From: Corynebacterium sp. MSK297
GTDB lineage: Bacteria; Actinomycetota; Actinomycetes; Mycobacteriales; Mycobacteriaceae
Assembly: GCF_030232885.1 (NCBI RefSeq)
Contig: NZ_JASPGD010000001.1
Coordinates: forward strand, 62,001-126,000
DNA length: 64,000 nt
Direction: 5' to 3'
In this document: positions 20,781 through 31,068 of the stretch, piece after piece
How positions within the stretch are numbered: the stretch's first letter is position 1
Layout of the letters: each line of letters starts with the position of its first letter
Position numbers and translations under genes: made by a program
Notes under the pieces: model-generated
Database searches by the model: none
Told to the model about the DNA's origin: nothing
Seen by the model: only the letters and a program-made list of their open reading frames with translations

Positions 20781-21347
20781 CTAGCGTGCCGAATTTGGAT
20801 AGATGACCACCAGATTATCGTCGCCGAGCATCTTGCGCCCATCGAGACCAGGAATTTCCAAAATAACGACGTTTGCGACAATATTTGCACCGCAGCTAGC
20901 CAGCAATTTTTTAGCTGCTCCAAGGGTGCCACCGGTGGCGAGGATATCGTCGACAAGCGCGACGTTTTTGCCGTCTAAATCGATCCCGTCTGCGGGCACC
21001 TCCAGCGCAGCATTACCATATTCCAAGTTGTAATCCTGACTATGGACTGGGGGCGGCAGCTTCCCCTTTTTCCGGATCGCCAAAATCCCCAGCCCGAGCT
21101 TATATGCAACAGCGGAACCTAATAAAAACCCGCGAGCATCCAAACCCCCGATAATCTCTGCGCCAGCGGCCGCACACTCTTCGGCTAATGCATCAACCAA
21201 CATGGCAAAAGATTGTGGATCCGCAAGCACTGGCGTGAGATCCTCAAAAACAATCCCAGGTTGTGGGAAGTCTTTAACACGTCGCATCTTGTTATCCAAT
21301 ACGTTTTGCGCGTCGACGAGAGTGGTTGTTCTAACAAGTTCAGTCAC
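20781..21347 (-). CDS. apt: Adenine phosphoribosyltransferase
   Basis: Salvages adenine to AMP with PRPP. The PRPP-binding motif is [17 protein letters not shown], and [13 protein letters not shown] and [12 protein letters not shown] are further family motifs. The start is uncertain: a GTG at 21347 preceded by GGGA nine bases away gives about 188 residues, and a TTG at 21362 adds five. It lies 17 bases before rel and so is probably co-transcribed. Three direct repeats at 21375-21405 lie in front of it. Confidence 0.93.
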   Translation of the reverse strand: MTELVRTTTLVDAQNVLDNKMRRVKDFPQPGIVFEDLTPVLADPQSFAMLVDALAEECAAAGAEIIGGLDARGFLLGSAVAYKLGLGILAIRKKGKLPPPVHSQDYNLEYGNAALEVPADGIDLDGKNVALVDDILATGGTLGAAKKLLASCGANIVANVVILEIPGLDGRKMLGDDNLVVIYPNSAR

Positions 21348-21374
21348 AGTCTCAATTCCCAATGTTGGATTTCG

Positions 21375-21405
21375 TATTGACGGCTTATTGACGGTGTATT
21401 GACGG
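21375..21405. repeat. Three 9-bp direct repeats at exact 11-bp period
   Basis: TATTGACGG occurs at 21375-21383, 21386-21394 and 21397-21405, each start 11 bases after the last. The array lies between the dciAE-like stop and the apt start, so each copy faces the same side of the helix in the apt upstream region. Confidence 0.7.
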
Positions 21406-21427
21406 GTTAGTTAATGCACTGCCCCGA

Positions 21428-23161
21428 CTATCTGGTTTTCTGCCAGCGATCCATATTCCACCCGATCGCCGATTCCCCAGTATAAGGCACAGCACTTGTG
21501 ACATCGCGGTTGATCACAAAAACGCGTGGCTGGGCTGCCAACGGAATCGTAGAGACTTCTTCCCACATCATGGATTCAGCTCGACGCAGAGCATCAATCC
21601 CCGAAATGTGTACTGCTGCTCGCGCATCGAGATTTGGTGGATATACCGCACCCAGGTAGGCATCGATTTTGCGACTTTCACCAGGCTGATCCCCCTCGGA
21701 TTGCTTGGTAGCTTCCTCCTCAGAGTCTTCCACTACAGAGCCACCTACTGCGGTGTTCACGTCATCAATATACAAATCTTGTGCTGTGGTTTCTGCCTGT
21801 GCCGCATCTACGACCTCAATTCCGGCTTCCCGGCAGCGCTTCGCAATGATTTCTACCATGGCTGCCAAGCGTTTATCCTGCCCACGGTAGCCTACGCGGA
21901 TGGTTTGTCCTTCTAATTCGCGCGCCTTGGCAATATCCACGCCCACATGCGATTCCGAAATATCCTGCAGATGATGCCGCACCGGATCCTCGTGCTCAAT
22001 GCTTTGCCACAGCACGGGCCCAACCTCAACACCGGAGACTCTTGACGACGTCTCTGCTACCGCAGCTTGGTCGATACATGCCGCAAACGCTTGACGACTG
22101 CCTGCTTCTGCAAATACTCCGGTTTCGGACAACAACAACGCATCCGTGAGTTCTCCGACCTGAGGTTGAATTGTGAAATTAGCTCCAGCAGCATTACGAT
22201 CCAACCACTCAGGGTTCACCTGGCTAATATCCGCGATATCCAGCGAGTCTTGTTCCAACAACTTCCCTGAATCAGCACGAGCAGGCCAAACCGCGAGGCT
22301 CGCGAGCCTTGCATCGTCACCATAATAAGCTTCATTGCGGACCAGAATCGCTGCCCCGTCATCGCTCACGTGATCCAACAGAAATGGGCCGGCAGATACT
22401 TGCAGTAAGGAATCGAAGTTATCCAAGGCGAAAGCCTCGGACCAAATTCTGGCCGGTTCAGACAACTTCTCAACGTCGCGGTCTTCTAAAGCCTGATGCA
22501 ACTCAGTAAGCGACATACCTGCCCGGGAGGCGATCGCGTGTGCAGGTAGCAGGGTGCCCGGCGAGAAAAGCTCACGCCAGCGCTTACCTGCGCCTTCCTG
22601 GAACCTTACGGAAAACCGTGCGGCCCCCGGCTGGCACTCAAATTCATCAATATGTTGCATCAATGGCAACTGTGATGCAAAAAGCTCCGGCATAACGCCC
22701 GCAGTATAGGCCAGCAAAAAATCCGTGCACGTTATCGGAGCCCCATCGGAATACTGCGCATCCTCGGAAATCGTGTAAATGACCTGAGGATCAATACCAG
22801 GTAAAAACCGTACACTGATCAAATCACTATTCTGAATCAGCTGCCCGTGTGGCCCTGGCACGTAGACACCCGGATAAAGACGTGCCGACAGTTGCTGCGC
22901 TGCCGTCGAGCTACCGGTAATGGAGCCCGCATTGGTCGTCGTCAGTGGAGACGAGGACTGGTAGTTCAGTTCCTGTTCCCCGTCAGCGACCGTGCTAATC
23001 CAACCTGGGTGATCTTCAGCCTCAGGAGTCGGTTCATCAACACACGCCACCAAGACGCCGACCAAACTCAGACTCGCCGCGTAGACCCCAACCCGACGGA
23101 TTAGCGATGGCTTGTTGGTGCGCCTGCGGTGTCTTACGTCCAAATCATGGAGAACGGTCAT
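21428..23161 (-). CDS. Lipoprotein substrate-binding protein, family 5 (DciAE-like)
   Basis: 577 residues with a basic N-terminus, hydrophobic stretch and lipobox LVAC (lipidation at about Cys40), then an SBP_bac_5/OppA-type domain (VIYTISEDAQYSDGAPITCTDF). Such proteins bind oligopeptides for an ABC importer. No permease or ATPase gene is adjacent; it stands between secF and apt, as dciAE does in C. glutamicum and Rv2585c in M. tuberculosis. It is therefore an orphan binding protein, perhaps serving a distant transporter or acting in envelope biology. The ATG begins MTVLHDLDVRHRRR. Confidence 0.85.
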   Translation of the reverse strand: MTVLHDLDVRHRRRTNKPSLIRRVGVYAASLSLVGVLVACVDEPTPEAEDHPGWISTVADGEQELNYQSSSPLTTTNAGSITGSSTAAQQLSARLYPGVYVPGPHGQLIQNSDLISVRFLPGIDPQVIYTISEDAQYSDGAPITCTDFLLAYTAGVMPELFASQLPLMQHIDEFECQPGAARFSVRFQEGAGKRWRELFSPGTLLPAHAIASRAGMSLTELHQALEDRDVEKLSEPARIWSEAFALDNFDSLLQVSAGPFLLDHVSDDGAAILVRNEAYYGDDARLASLAVWPARADSGKLLEQDSLDIADISQVNPEWLDRNAAGANFTIQPQVGELTDALLLSETGVFAEAGSRQAFAACIDQAAVAETSSRVSGVEVGPVLWQSIEHEDPVRHHLQDISESHVGVDIAKARELEGQTIRVGYRGQDKRLAAMVEIIAKRCREAGIEVVDAAQAETTAQDLYIDDVNTAVGGSVVEDSEEEATKQSEGDQPGESRKIDAYLGAVYPPNLDARAAVHISGIDALRRAESMMWEEVSTIPLAAQPRVFVINRDVTSAVPYTGESAIGWNMDRWQKTR

Positions 23162-23266
23162 AGCCTAGTGGTCCTCATCTTTGCAATGGTCTCGGGCTGC
23201 TGCCTGACTGCGGGCACGTCCGCAGACGTGCCCTTCAATCTTAGACGAGGGGCGTGGCAACGCGCG

Positions 23267-24409
23267 TTACTCGGGCCTCCAGGTGCTTCCCCCTGAACTG
23301 TGCGGGCTTTGAAAAGTTTCGCCTGCTGGTGCCGCAACCGCAGTCGTTTCCGGAGATGCAATGGTCCGATGTTCGATGTCATTATCGTTTTCCGCTGAGA
23401 CACCCTCGAAATCACCGCGAGCACGGTATTCTGAGACTTCTTGGTTGTGTTTTTTGATCTTCTTGCTTCGATTAACAATTGAGACCAACAATGGCGTCGC
23501 CAAGAAAATTGAGGAGAAAATACCTTCGATGACACCAATTAATTGAACGAGCGCCAGATCACGCAAAGTGCCAATTCCCATCAACCAGACCGCAACGGCG
23601 AACAGTGCGATAATCGGCAGCGCGGAAATAACAGACGTCGAAATCGAGCGCATCACCGTCTGATTAATCGCGCGATTAGCTTCTTCACCGTAGGTAGCGC
23701 GTCGAGAAGCGGTAATGCCTTCTGTGTTTTCATTCACCTTATCAAAAACAATGACGGTGTCGTAGATGGAGAACGTCAATACGGTAAGCAAACCAATGAT
23801 CACTGCTGGCGAGACCTCAAAACCAAACAGCGAATAAATGCCAGCAATGACAATACCGTCGACAATAAGTGCGCCCATTGCTGCGAGTGCCATGTATTTT
23901 TGCAAACGGAAGGCAACATAGATGGTTGCGAAAACCAAGAAAACAACCATGGACAACAACATGCGCTGTGTAATGGTATCGCCCCAGGATTCCGACACTG
24001 TGGAATCACCGATGGCATCCGGCGACGGCGCACCAGTGTGGTCTATGGGTTGATGCTCTTCGTAGATCGCCAAACGAGCTGCATCAATTTGCGGTTGCGA
24101 CAGGTGTTCAGCGGTAATCTCGAGGGTCTCAGAATCACCGGAACCGACGATTTGAGTGATTTCAGGTTCTACGTCGGTTGCCTCGACGAACGTCTCTTCT
24201 ACTTCCTCAGCGACCAGATCACCAGCAGGCATCGTCATCCGTGTTCCACCCTCGAAGTCGATTGACATGGAGAATCCACGAAACAACATCGACGCTAGGC
24301 TGATCAGAATGAATGCCGCTGTAGTGAGGTAGAAAAGTTTACTCCGACCAATGAAGTCGATGCCCCCATCACCGGTGGTCAAACGGTTGACAAGAGATTG
24401 TTTAGCCAT
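23267..24409 (-). CDS. secF: Protein translocase subunit SecF
   Basis: 380 residues with six transmembrane helices and the SecF signature SIDFEGGTRM after the first helix, then TVLTFSIYDTVIVFDKVNEN. With SecD it uses the proton gradient to help preproteins cross after SecA. The ATG at 24409 overlaps the secD stop by eight bases (ATGGCTAA) and has GGAG seven bases ahead, so the longer open frame upstream is not used. The hydrophilic C-terminus after the last helix is about 60 residues. Confidence 0.96.
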   Translation of the reverse strand: MAKQSLVNRLTTGDGGIDFIGRSKLFYLTTAAFILISLASMLFRGFSMSIDFEGGTRMTMPAGDLVAEEVEETFVEATDVEPEITQIVGSGDSETLEITAEHLSQPQIDAARLAIYEEHQPIDHTGAPSPDAIGDSTVSESWGDTITQRMLLSMVVFLVFATIYVAFRLQKYMALAAMGALIVDGIVIAGIYSLFGFEVSPAVIIGLLTVLTFSIYDTVIVFDKVNENTEGITASRRATYGEEANRAINQTVMRSISTSVISALPIIALFAVAVWLMGIGTLRDLALVQLIGVIEGIFSSIFLATPLLVSIVNRSKKIKKHNQEVSEYRARGDFEGVSAENDNDIEHRTIASPETTAVAAPAGETFQSPHSSGGSTWRPE

Positions 24410-26210
24410 GGATTTTCTCCTCATCCGCAACTTCGGCTTCTGCACGACGCTCTTCGACCAAGTCAAATACCTTGCCCAGTCCGTTGACTTGTGGTTTTGC
24501 CCAGAACGGCTTTCGCGCAGCCATGATCATCAATGGTGCGGTGACCAGGAAGGATACGACGATATCAAATACTGTCGTGATTCCTAGGGTAAACGCGAAT
24601 CCTTTGACATCGCCGACTGCAAGGAAATAGACCACCACAGAACCGATGAGCGTGACAACGTTACCGGTCACAATGGTCCGCTTAGCACGTTCCCAAGCAC
24701 GTGGTGCTGCCGAACGGAAAGTACGCCCTTGCAACAGTTCGTCTTTAATACGCTCATACAACACCACAAAAGAGTCAGCTGCGGTGGCGATACCGATGAT
24801 CAATCCAGCAATTCCAGATAGGTCCAAGGAATAGCCGATCCAACGGCCCAGCAAAACAATCGCTGCATAAGTAATAACACCTGCTGCAGCAAGAGACACT
24901 AGTGACACCAGCGCTAACAAGCGGTAATAGTAGAAAACGTAGACGGCGATCAGCGCCAGGCCCACCAGGCCAGCAATGAGTCCAGCCTTCAGCGCGGCCT
25001 GCCCCAATGAAGGCGGAACCGTCTCCGCCGTACCGCCTGGAGTGCCGTCTTCTCCAACGAATGACAGAGGCAGAGCACCGTAGCGCAGATTATTTGCTAG
25101 TTCTTGGGCTTCTTCTTGGCTGAATTGCCCGGTGATCGAGGTCGTCGAACCATACGGCGTGACGCCTTGAATCACAGGCGCGGAAATCACATTGGAGTCG
25201 AGCGTAATCGCAATTTGCTGCTGCAGATATTCCTCCGTCAAATCAGCCCAGGTTTGCGCACCGGACGGACCAGATCCAGTCTTGAACGCAAATGAAATTT
25301 CCATCTGACCACTGTGCTGGTTAAAACCACCGTTGATCGGTCGATCCGTATCAATCTCGTTACCCGTCAAACGTGGACCTTTGGGGTCAGTGATCCCGTT
25401 AAGCAATGGCGCAGGCTGCAACAGATACGGTTGGCCCTGCTCATAATCGCACGTCACCAATGGTCGAGCCGGATCATCAGCACCGGATAGTGGATCCACG
25501 TCACCTTCACAGGTCAGCAACGCACTGGCAGCGGTTTGCGTCGTTGGATCTTCCGACTGCCGATCTGCAATCAGCATCTCGGTAATTTCGTCTCGGCGTT
25601 CGGCCTGTTCCAGAGAATTTTCCGGCTCCGGCTTGACAGAGGCGGTAATTTTTGGCTTCTCCCCCAGACCTGCAGCGGCTGCGTCATCAGCTTGCTCTTC
25701 AAAAGCAGCGAAGAGCTGATTAATGGTTTCTTCTGCGTCTTGCTTCTCGAGCAAACCGTACTCCACCCAGCGGTTGGCCATATCTCCGAGGGTGTCAGTC
25801 AGCTCCGTCGGGTCGGGAGCCGGTTGCTGCGCAACTGGACGGAACAGCAGCTGCGAAGTCTGCCCCACTGCTCGGGCTTGGGCTGTGTCTTCTCCTGGCA
25901 CAGTAATCACCAGCGTGTTGCCGTCGGTAACGACTTGCGCGCCAGAAACGCCCATGCCGTTGACACGCTGTTCCAAAATTGCGCGCGCTTGATCCAGCTG
26001 GTCCTGGGTCGGTTCGTCCCCCTGCGGGACGAGCGTGACGCGAGTTCCGCCCTGCAGATCAATGCCTAAACGGGGTGTTGCGTGTCTATCACCCGTAAAC
26101 AAAATAAGGGAAAATAGCGCCACTGTGATGACGATGAACCAGGCGATTGCTTTGGCAGGCCACGTGCGGGAATTGCCGCCACGATTAGCCTTAGTATTTG
26201 GTTCCGGCAA
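24402..26210 (-). CDS. secD: Protein translocase subunit SecD
   Basis: 602 residues: first transmembrane helix at about 23-41, RLGIDLQGGTRVTL, a large extracytoplasmic P1 region, and five C-terminal helices containing GIATAADSFVVLYERIKDEL. It begins with TTG, well supported by AGGAG eight bases upstream; there is no better ATG. It is paired with secF by an overlap and preceded by yajC at 64 bases, giving the standard yajC-secD-secF unit. Confidence 0.96.
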   Translation of the reverse strand: MPEPNTKANRGGNSRTWPAKAIAWFIVITVALFSLILFTGDRHATPRLGIDLQGGTRVTLVPQGDEPTQDQLDQARAILEQRVNGMGVSGAQVVTDGNTLVITVPGEDTAQARAVGQTSQLLFRPVAQQPAPDPTELTDTLGDMANRWVEYGLLEKQDAEETINQLFAAFEEQADDAAAAGLGEKPKITASVKPEPENSLEQAERRDEITEMLIADRQSEDPTTQTAASALLTCEGDVDPLSGADDPARPLVTCDYEQGQPYLLQPAPLLNGITDPKGPRLTGNEIDTDRPINGGFNQHSGQMEISFAFKTGSGPSGAQTWADLTEEYLQQQIAITLDSNVISAPVIQGVTPYGSTTSITGQFSQEEAQELANNLRYGALPLSFVGEDGTPGGTAETVPPSLGQAALKAGLIAGLVGLALIAVYVFYYYRLLALVSLVSLAAAGVITYAAIVLLGRWIGYSLDLSGIAGLIIGIATAADSFVVLYERIKDELLQGRTFRSAAPRAWERAKRTIVTGNVVTLIGSVVVYFLAVGDVKGFAFTLGITTVFDIVVSFLVTAPLMIMAARKPFWAKPQVNGLGKVFDLVEERRAEAEVADEEKIHG

Positions 26211-26274
26211 GGGAGTTTCTCCTGAAAGCGATTATTAAACCTGCGAATGCGCACATGCCCACCGCAGTCAGTCT

Positions 26275-26646
26275 TTAGTTATTACGATCATCATTTTCTG
26301 GGTGTTGTGGAATTCCCCCGCCACCCCGTGCTTCTGTGGCATCATCGTGCATCTGTTCCGGGTGGATTGGAGCGTTCTGCGCCGGGCTTACCTGATCCGC
26401 GGGACGCAAAATGGCGATCTTTTCCATGGTGACCTCGACGCCAGCAGCGATTTCTCCTGTAACAGTGGTTTCGCCAATATCTGTCAATACCAAATGGATG
26501 CCACCGGCAGTAATCACTCGATCGCCCGGGCTCAACGCCTGCTGAAAACTGCGCAGTTCTTCCTGCTGTTTCCGTTGCTTGCGCATCATGAAAAATGATG
26601 GCAACAAGAACAAGGCCAATAGAGCAATAATGAGAACAATATCCAT
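26275..26646 (-). CDS. yajC: Sec translocon accessory protein YajC
   Basis: 123 residues: one N-terminal transmembrane helix (residues 2-20) and the YajC core FFMMRKQRKQQEELRSFQQ followed by LSPGDRVITAGGI. A hydrophilic tail rich in Pro, Gly and Asp follows, longer than in E. coli. It joins SecDF in the holo-translocon. It stands upstream of secD and downstream of ruvB. Confidence 0.92.
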   Translation of the reverse strand: MDIVLIIALLALFLLPSFFMMRKQRKQQEELRSFQQALSPGDRVITAGGIHLVLTDIGETTVTGEIAAGVEVTMEKIAILRPADQVSPAQNAPIHPEQMHDDATEARGGGGIPQHPENDDRNN

Positions 26647-26712
26647 GCCCCATAGTGTGCCAGACGCGGTTAAGGCAATGCTACTTAGTAGCTATTCCAT
26701 AACCCGTTGAGT

Positions 26713-26748
26713 CGTCGGAGTTGATGAAAAATATCAAGCACGCCGACG
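26713..26748 (-). other. Nested hairpin between ruvB and yajC
   Basis: Outer arms CGTCGG (26713-26718) and CCGACG (26743-26748) enclose inner arms TTGAT (26721-26725) and ATCAA (26733-26737). It starts 10 bases after the ruvB stop. No T-run follows on the minus strand, so it may be a weak terminator or mRNA-stabilising structure that separates the ruv and sec units. Confidence 0.45.
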
Positions 26749-26758
26749 GATAGTGGCA

Positions 26759-27877
26759 CTAGTTTTCGTATTGCCCAGGCGCATTTTCCGGCGCTTCCAA
26801 CCCCAGGTGGCGCCAGGCCCGTGCAGTAGCAACCCTTCCCCTGCCAGTTCGCGCCAGTAAACCGGCTCGGACCAAGTAAGGCTCACATACTTCTTCTACC
26901 GTTGCGGATTCTTCTCCGACTGCTACCGCCAGGGTGTTGACCCCCACAGGTCCACCTCCATGCCCCTTAACCAATGCCGAGAGCACAGCCCGGTCTAACC
27001 GGTCAAGCCCAAGTTCATCGACATCGAAAACATCTAACGCTCCCTGAGCAGAGCGGAGATCAATCTTGCCCGGACCATGCACGTCGGCAAAGTCTCGCAC
27101 CCTGCGCAAAAGCCTATTGGCGATGCGCGGTGTTCCCCTGGAACGCGAACCAATCTCAACGGCGGCATCGTGGTCAATATCAACGTGCAATATTTTCGCC
27201 GTCCGTTCGATAACTTCTGTCAAATCTTCGGTGTCATAAAACTCCATCTGCGCATTGAAACCGAAGCGATCACGCAACGGCCCCGTCAGCATTCCTGCGC
27301 GTGTAGTGGCGCCAACCAGGGTGAATGGTGGAATTTCCAACGGGATCGAGGTTGCTCCAGGGCCCTTACCGACAATGACGTCGATACGGAAATCCTCCAT
27401 GGCCATATACAGCATCTCTTCCGCCGACCGTGCCATGCGATGAATCTCATCGATAAACAGCACGTCTCCTTCAATGAGGTTCGACAACATCGCGGCCAAA
27501 TCGCCCGCACGCTCTAAGGCCGGCCCAGAAGTCATGCGTAAGCTAGAACCGAGTTCACCGGCGATAATCATCGCCATTGTCGTCTTGCCCAGCCCCGGCG
27601 GGCCGGAGAGCAACACGTGATCCGGAGTGACATTACGACCCCGCGCGCCTTCCAAAACCAGGGAAAGCTGCTGCCGCACTTTTGGCTGCCCAATGAATTC
27701 CTGCAGATTTTTCGGGCGTAAACTACGTTCAAAATCCTGTTCGCCAATCTGCCGCTGAGGATCAACGTCAGCATCAATTGGTCTACCGCCAGCATTCTGG
27801 ATCCCAGATACACGACCCCCGGCGGTGGCTGCATAATCTTTCGGCAGTTCGAATTCGGTTCGTTCCAAATCTGACAT
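26759..27877 (-). CDS. ruvB: Holliday junction branch migration helicase RuvB
   Basis: AAA+ motor of 372 residues: Walker [12 protein letters not shown], Walker [11 protein letters not shown], sensor GATTRAG, arginine finger in GPLRDRFG, and the C-terminal winged helix ([13 protein letters not shown]). It has a 45-residue N-terminal extension before the core, common in actinobacteria. It drives branch migration with RuvA. 21 bases separate it from ruvA. Confidence 0.97.
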   Translation of the reverse strand: MSDLERTEFELPKDYAATAGGRVSGIQNAGGRPIDADVDPQRQIGEQDFERSLRPKNLQEFIGQPKVRQQLSLVLEGARGRNVTPDHVLLSGPPGLGKTTMAMIIAGELGSSLRMTSGPALERAGDLAAMLSNLIEGDVLFIDEIHRMARSAEEMLYMAMEDFRIDVIVGKGPGATSIPLEIPPFTLVGATTRAGMLTGPLRDRFGFNAQMEFYDTEDLTEVIERTAKILHVDIDHDAAVEIGSRSRGTPRIANRLLRRVRDFADVHGPGKIDLRSAQGALDVFDVDELGLDRLDRAVLSALVKGHGGGPVGVNTLAVAVGEESATVEEVCEPYLVRAGLLARTGRGRVATARAWRHLGLEAPENAPGQYEN

Positions 27878-27898
27878 TTCTACCAGCTCTATCCAGCG

Positions 27899-28531
27899 TT
27901 ATTTCTTGGGTCCCAATTCTGCCAAAGCACCGCGCAAGACAACGGATGTATCTGCATCTGGCTGTTGCGCAAGCACCTTATCCACCGCCCCAGTAGCTTG
28001 CTTCTCGCCGAAACCAAGTCCGATTAATGCCGCAACTACCTGTTCCGATACCGCTGCGGAGGGCTGGCCAACAACGCGGCCTACTCCATCGTCTATTGCT
28101 GCGGAATCAGCCTCTGCGTTCGTTGGTTGCCACTGCGCAACCTTGTCTTTGAGTTCCACGATTAAACGCTCGGCGACACGTTTGCCAATACCCGGTATAC
28201 GTTGCAGAGTTTTGGCCTCTCCTGCAGCAATCGCAATTGCAAGTTCTTGTGCGTTCATGACCGCCAGGGACGTCATCGCTAGTTTCGGACCAAAACCAGA
28301 CACGCTCTGCAAAACAGTAAACATTTCTTGGTCATTGGCATCAAGAAACCCATAGAGTGTCATGGAATCTTCTTTTACCGCCAGCGTGGTCAAGATGAAT
28401 GCTTCTTCACCACGACGCAAAATTCCCAATGTGCGCGGTGTCGCAATAACGCGGTAGCCAACGCCTGCGCATTCCACAACCGCGGCATTAAGGCCAACAT
28501 CAATCACAGTCCCGCGTAACGAGGCGATCAT
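27899..28531 (-). CDS. ruvA: Holliday junction-binding protein RuvA
   Basis: 210 residues: OB-fold domain I (MIASLRGTVIDVGLNAAVVE), helix-hairpin-helix domain II (LQRIPGIGKRVAERLIVELK) and a C-terminal UBA-like domain III (AALIGLGFGEKQA) that contacts RuvB. It holds the four-way junction in square form. It follows ruvC by 3 bases, completing ruvC-ruvA-ruvB. Confidence 0.96.
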   Translation of the reverse strand: MIASLRGTVIDVGLNAAVVECAGVGYRVIATPRTLGILRRGEEAFILTTLAVKEDSMTLYGFLDANDQEMFTVLQSVSGFGPKLAMTSLAVMNAQELAIAIAAGEAKTLQRIPGIGKRVAERLIVELKDKVAQWQPTNAEADSAAIDDGVGRVVGQPSAAVSEQVVAALIGLGFGEKQATGAVDKVLAQQPDADTSVVLRGALAELGPKK

Positions 28532-28534
28532 AAA

Positions 28535-29074
28535 CTAGGAGCCTTTCTTAAGCGACTTATTGAGCAGTTGTCTTTGCTGAGCCAATGCGGGAGCACGCCA
28601 ACAATGACAAATTGCTAAGGCTAATGCGTCAGCTGCATCGGCGGGTTTCGGTGGCTCGGATAACCCTAAAATCCTTGTGACCATAGCGGTCATTTGTTTC
28701 TTGTCTGCCCGGCCATTACCGCTAATAGCTTTTTTCACCTCGGATGGCGTGTACATATCCACTGGCAGTCCGCGTTCTGCTGCCGCTAACATCAGCACTC
28801 CGGCTGCGTGCGCAGTATGCATCACCGTAGACACATTGCCACGCTCAAATAACCGCTCGATCGCGACGACGTCAGGCTGGTAGTCTTCCATCCACTCGTG
28901 CACAGCGTGAGAAATGCGCAATAAGCGTTCCGTCAAGGGGGCATCACTGGGCGTCCTAATCACCCCGACGGAAACTGGATATATCGCGCGCCCCTTACCG
29001 GACTGTACGACAGATAACCCGCAGCGTGTCAGGCCGGGGTCAATCCCCATCACGCGCAGCCCTTCGAGATTCAT
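28535..29074 (-). CDS. ruvC: Holliday junction resolvase RuvC
   Basis: 179 residues with the four acidic positions of the RNase H-like resolvase: [21 protein letters not shown] and [14 protein letters not shown]. It nicks junctions symmetrically as part of RuvABC. Six bases separate it from the yebC stop, suggesting one transcript yebC-ruvC-ruvA-ruvB. No good ribosome site is visible, in line with coupling to yebC. Confidence 0.96.
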   Translation of the reverse strand: MNLEGLRVMGIDPGLTRCGLSVVQSGKGRAIYPVSVGVIRTPSDAPLTERLLRISHAVHEWMEDYQPDVVAIERLFERGNVSTVMHTAHAAGVLMLAAAERGLPVDMYTPSEVKKAISGNGRADKKQMTAMVTRILGLSEPPKPADAADALALAICHCWRAPALAQQRQLLNKSLKKGS

Positions 29075-29080
29075 CTCGAG

Positions 29081-29836
29081 CTAAGCGTTGAGCTCTTCCA
29101 AGACCTCGTCCGATACAGTCATGTTGGTATAAACATCCTGCACATCATCGACGTCTTCTAGTGCATCGATCAGTTTGAACACTTTCTTGGCGCCCTCGAC
29201 ACCAAGTGGTACGTCCACCGAAGCCCGAAAATCCTGATCCGAATCATCAACCTCAATCTCGGCTTCTTCCAGTGCTTTTCTCACTGCAGGAACGTCGGTT
29301 GGCTGGCAAATGATTTCAAACTTTTCGCCCTGGTCTTTGACCTCTTCAGCGCCCGCGTCCAAGACTGCCATCAAAAGGTCGTCTTCGGTGAGTTCGCCTT
29401 TCTTTTCCACCAGCACGTAGCCGGTGCGGCTAAACATATAAGCCACAGAACCTGATTCACCCAAGTTACCGCCGTTTTTACTCATTGCGGTACGTACATC
29501 GGTGGCAGCACGATTCTTGTTGTCCGTCAAGCATTCAATCAGCATCGCTACACCATTCGGGGCATAGCCTTCGTACATGATTGCTTGCCAGTCAGCACCG
29601 CCAGCCTCTTCACCCGAACCACGCTTTCGCGCACGTTCAATATTGTCGGCTGGAACCGAGGCCTTCTTGGCCTTCTTGATCATGTCATCCAACGTCGGGT
29701 TCGCTGCCGGGTCACCGCCACCATTACGCGCCGCAACTTCGATATTCTTAACCAATTTCGCGAATTCTTTGCCGCGTTTGGCGTCGTTGGCAGCCTTTTT
29801 ATGCTTGTTATTTGCCCATTTCGAATGGCCTGCCAT
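29081..29836 (-). CDS. YebC/TACO1-family protein
   Basis: 251 residues starting [20 protein letters not shown], the family hallmark, with [23 protein letters not shown] (written here as two joined motifs) and a C-terminal VYTNM segment. Members were described as transcription regulators; recent work on the family points to relief of ribosome stalling on proline-rich stretches. It has a strong GAAAGGA ribosome site and leads the ruv operon. Confidence 0.94.
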   Translation of the reverse strand: MAGHSKWANNKHKKAANDAKRGKEFAKLVKNIEVAARNGGGDPAANPTLDDMIKKAKKASVPADNIERARKRGSGEEAGGADWQAIMYEGYAPNGVAMLIECLTDNKNRAATDVRTAMSKNGGNLGESGSVAYMFSRTGYVLVEKKGELTEDDLLMAVLDAGAEEVKDQGEKFEIICQPTDVPAVRKALEEAEIEVDDSDQDFRASVDVPLGVEGAKKVFKLIDALEDVDDVQDVYTNMTVSDEVLEELNA

Positions 29837-30016
29837 GTCAATCCTTTCAACAGCATTGTTTATGCCGGTTCAACGGCGTGGGGAGTACAACCGTGTGGTA
29901 AGTATTCAGTACTCGCACGACGGAGTCATATGAACTCCGGGCGGGAAAATGCCCAGATATTTTAACGCAATCAAGTATACGTGTGAATACACATTGATAT
30001 GCGAGCACGTGTGCTA

Positions 30017-30940
30017 TTACCGATGATCCCGGACTAGGCCTTCCTGGGTAGCCATAGCTACGAGTTTTCCGTCGCTAGTGAAAAACCTTCCCATCGCGAA
30101 TCCGCGGCCCGCGCCAGCCGCCGGAGACCATTGGTCATACAACAGCCAATCGTCGACACGAAAAGGTTCAAATATCCACATGGAATGATCTAAGCTGGCC
30201 ATTTGTACATGACGATCCGGCTCAAGCGCGGTGGCATTCGACAACAGCGTGCTATCAGAGATATACCCCAGTGCGGCGGCGTGGTGGTTATCGTCGTCGG
30301 TGATGTCACCGTTATAGCGCATCCAAATACTCAGTCGGTTGCCTGGTGCGAAATCATCACCAACTTTTTCTTGTGGGACTACAAGAGCGTCCCAATCACC
30401 ACTGTGGTCTAAGGTGTGCGATTTACTGAAATCATCAAACACGGCTCGTGGAGTAGTTTCGGGGTTGGGAACAGCGGGCATGTCATGGCCATGTGATGGC
30501 CCGGTATCACCGCTACGGTGGTAGCTCACAGAAACATGGCAAATTTCTACCTCATTCTGGAACACCCGCACCCGGCGATTCGCAAAGCTGCGCCCATCAC
30601 GCACGAGTTCAACTTGCACATCGATCCCTTGTTGTGCGTCGCCTCCTTTGAGGAAATATGTATGCAGTGAGTGAAGTTTCTTCTTGCCGACGGTCGCGTG
30701 GGCTGCGGCTAAGGCTTGTGCGACTAGTTGCCCACCATAGGTACGTTCCAAATTTGTCGGCACGCTTCTAGCGTGAAACCAGCGCGTGTTCGGGCTCACC
30801 ACAGCCCCGGCTTCCCTGCCGCTCAGTACTTCTCCTTCGCCGCCATTGTTGTTTATATCAACGACACCAGCCGCGTATGCCGGTGATGGAATTTCTGTCA
30901 CATGAAGGATCCGGTCAATCTCGCTCGAATTCGTGCTCAT
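30017..30940 (-). CDS. tesB: Acyl-CoA thioesterase II (TesB type)
   Basis: 307 residues forming a double hot-dog fold: RTYGGQLVAQALAAA in the first half and VQMASLDHSMWIFEPFR in the second, with LVRDHR at the C-terminus. TesB enzymes hydrolyse medium and long acyl-CoA. It is preceded by AAAGAGA. About 180 bases separate it from yebC. One copy of the GTCGGCAAGC decamer lies just upstream (30953-30962), the only copy found outside a gene. Confidence 0.93.
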   Translation of the reverse strand: MSTNSSEIDRILHVTEIPSPAYAAGVVDINNNGGEGEVLSGREAGAVVSPNTRWFHARSVPTNLERTYGGQLVAQALAAAHATVGKKKLHSLHTYFLKGGDAQQGIDVQVELVRDGRSFANRRVRVFQNEVEICHVSVSYHRSGDTGPSHGHDMPAVPNPETTPRAVFDDFSKSHTLDHSGDWDALVVPQEKVGDDFAPGNRLSIWMRYNGDITDDDNHHAAALGYISDSTLLSNATALEPDRHVQMASLDHSMWIFEPFRVDDWLLYDQWSPAAGAGRGFAMGRFFTSDGKLVAMATQEGLVRDHR

Positions 30941-31055
30941 CGCGTCTCTTTCGCTTGCCGACGATTAGTGATTTATGTTACAAGCCTACCGCAAGTTCTC
31001 CACCGCGCAATGAGTAGACATCGAGCCCAAACCTGCTCACGCATCAATGAAGTAT

Positions 31056-31061
31056 TAGAGT
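31056..31061 (+). promoter_or_regulatory. Leaderless -10 box of the DUF3817 gene
   Basis: TAGAGT, 7 bases ahead of the ATG at 31069, no ribosome-binding site. Confidence 0.45.
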
Positions 31062-31068
31062 TGCGGCT

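Noticed and set aside
23543..24265. 240-codon open frame opposite secF
   Set aside because: Fully inside secF on the other strand, with His/Asn/Arg-rich sequence lacking any domain; a shadow of secF.
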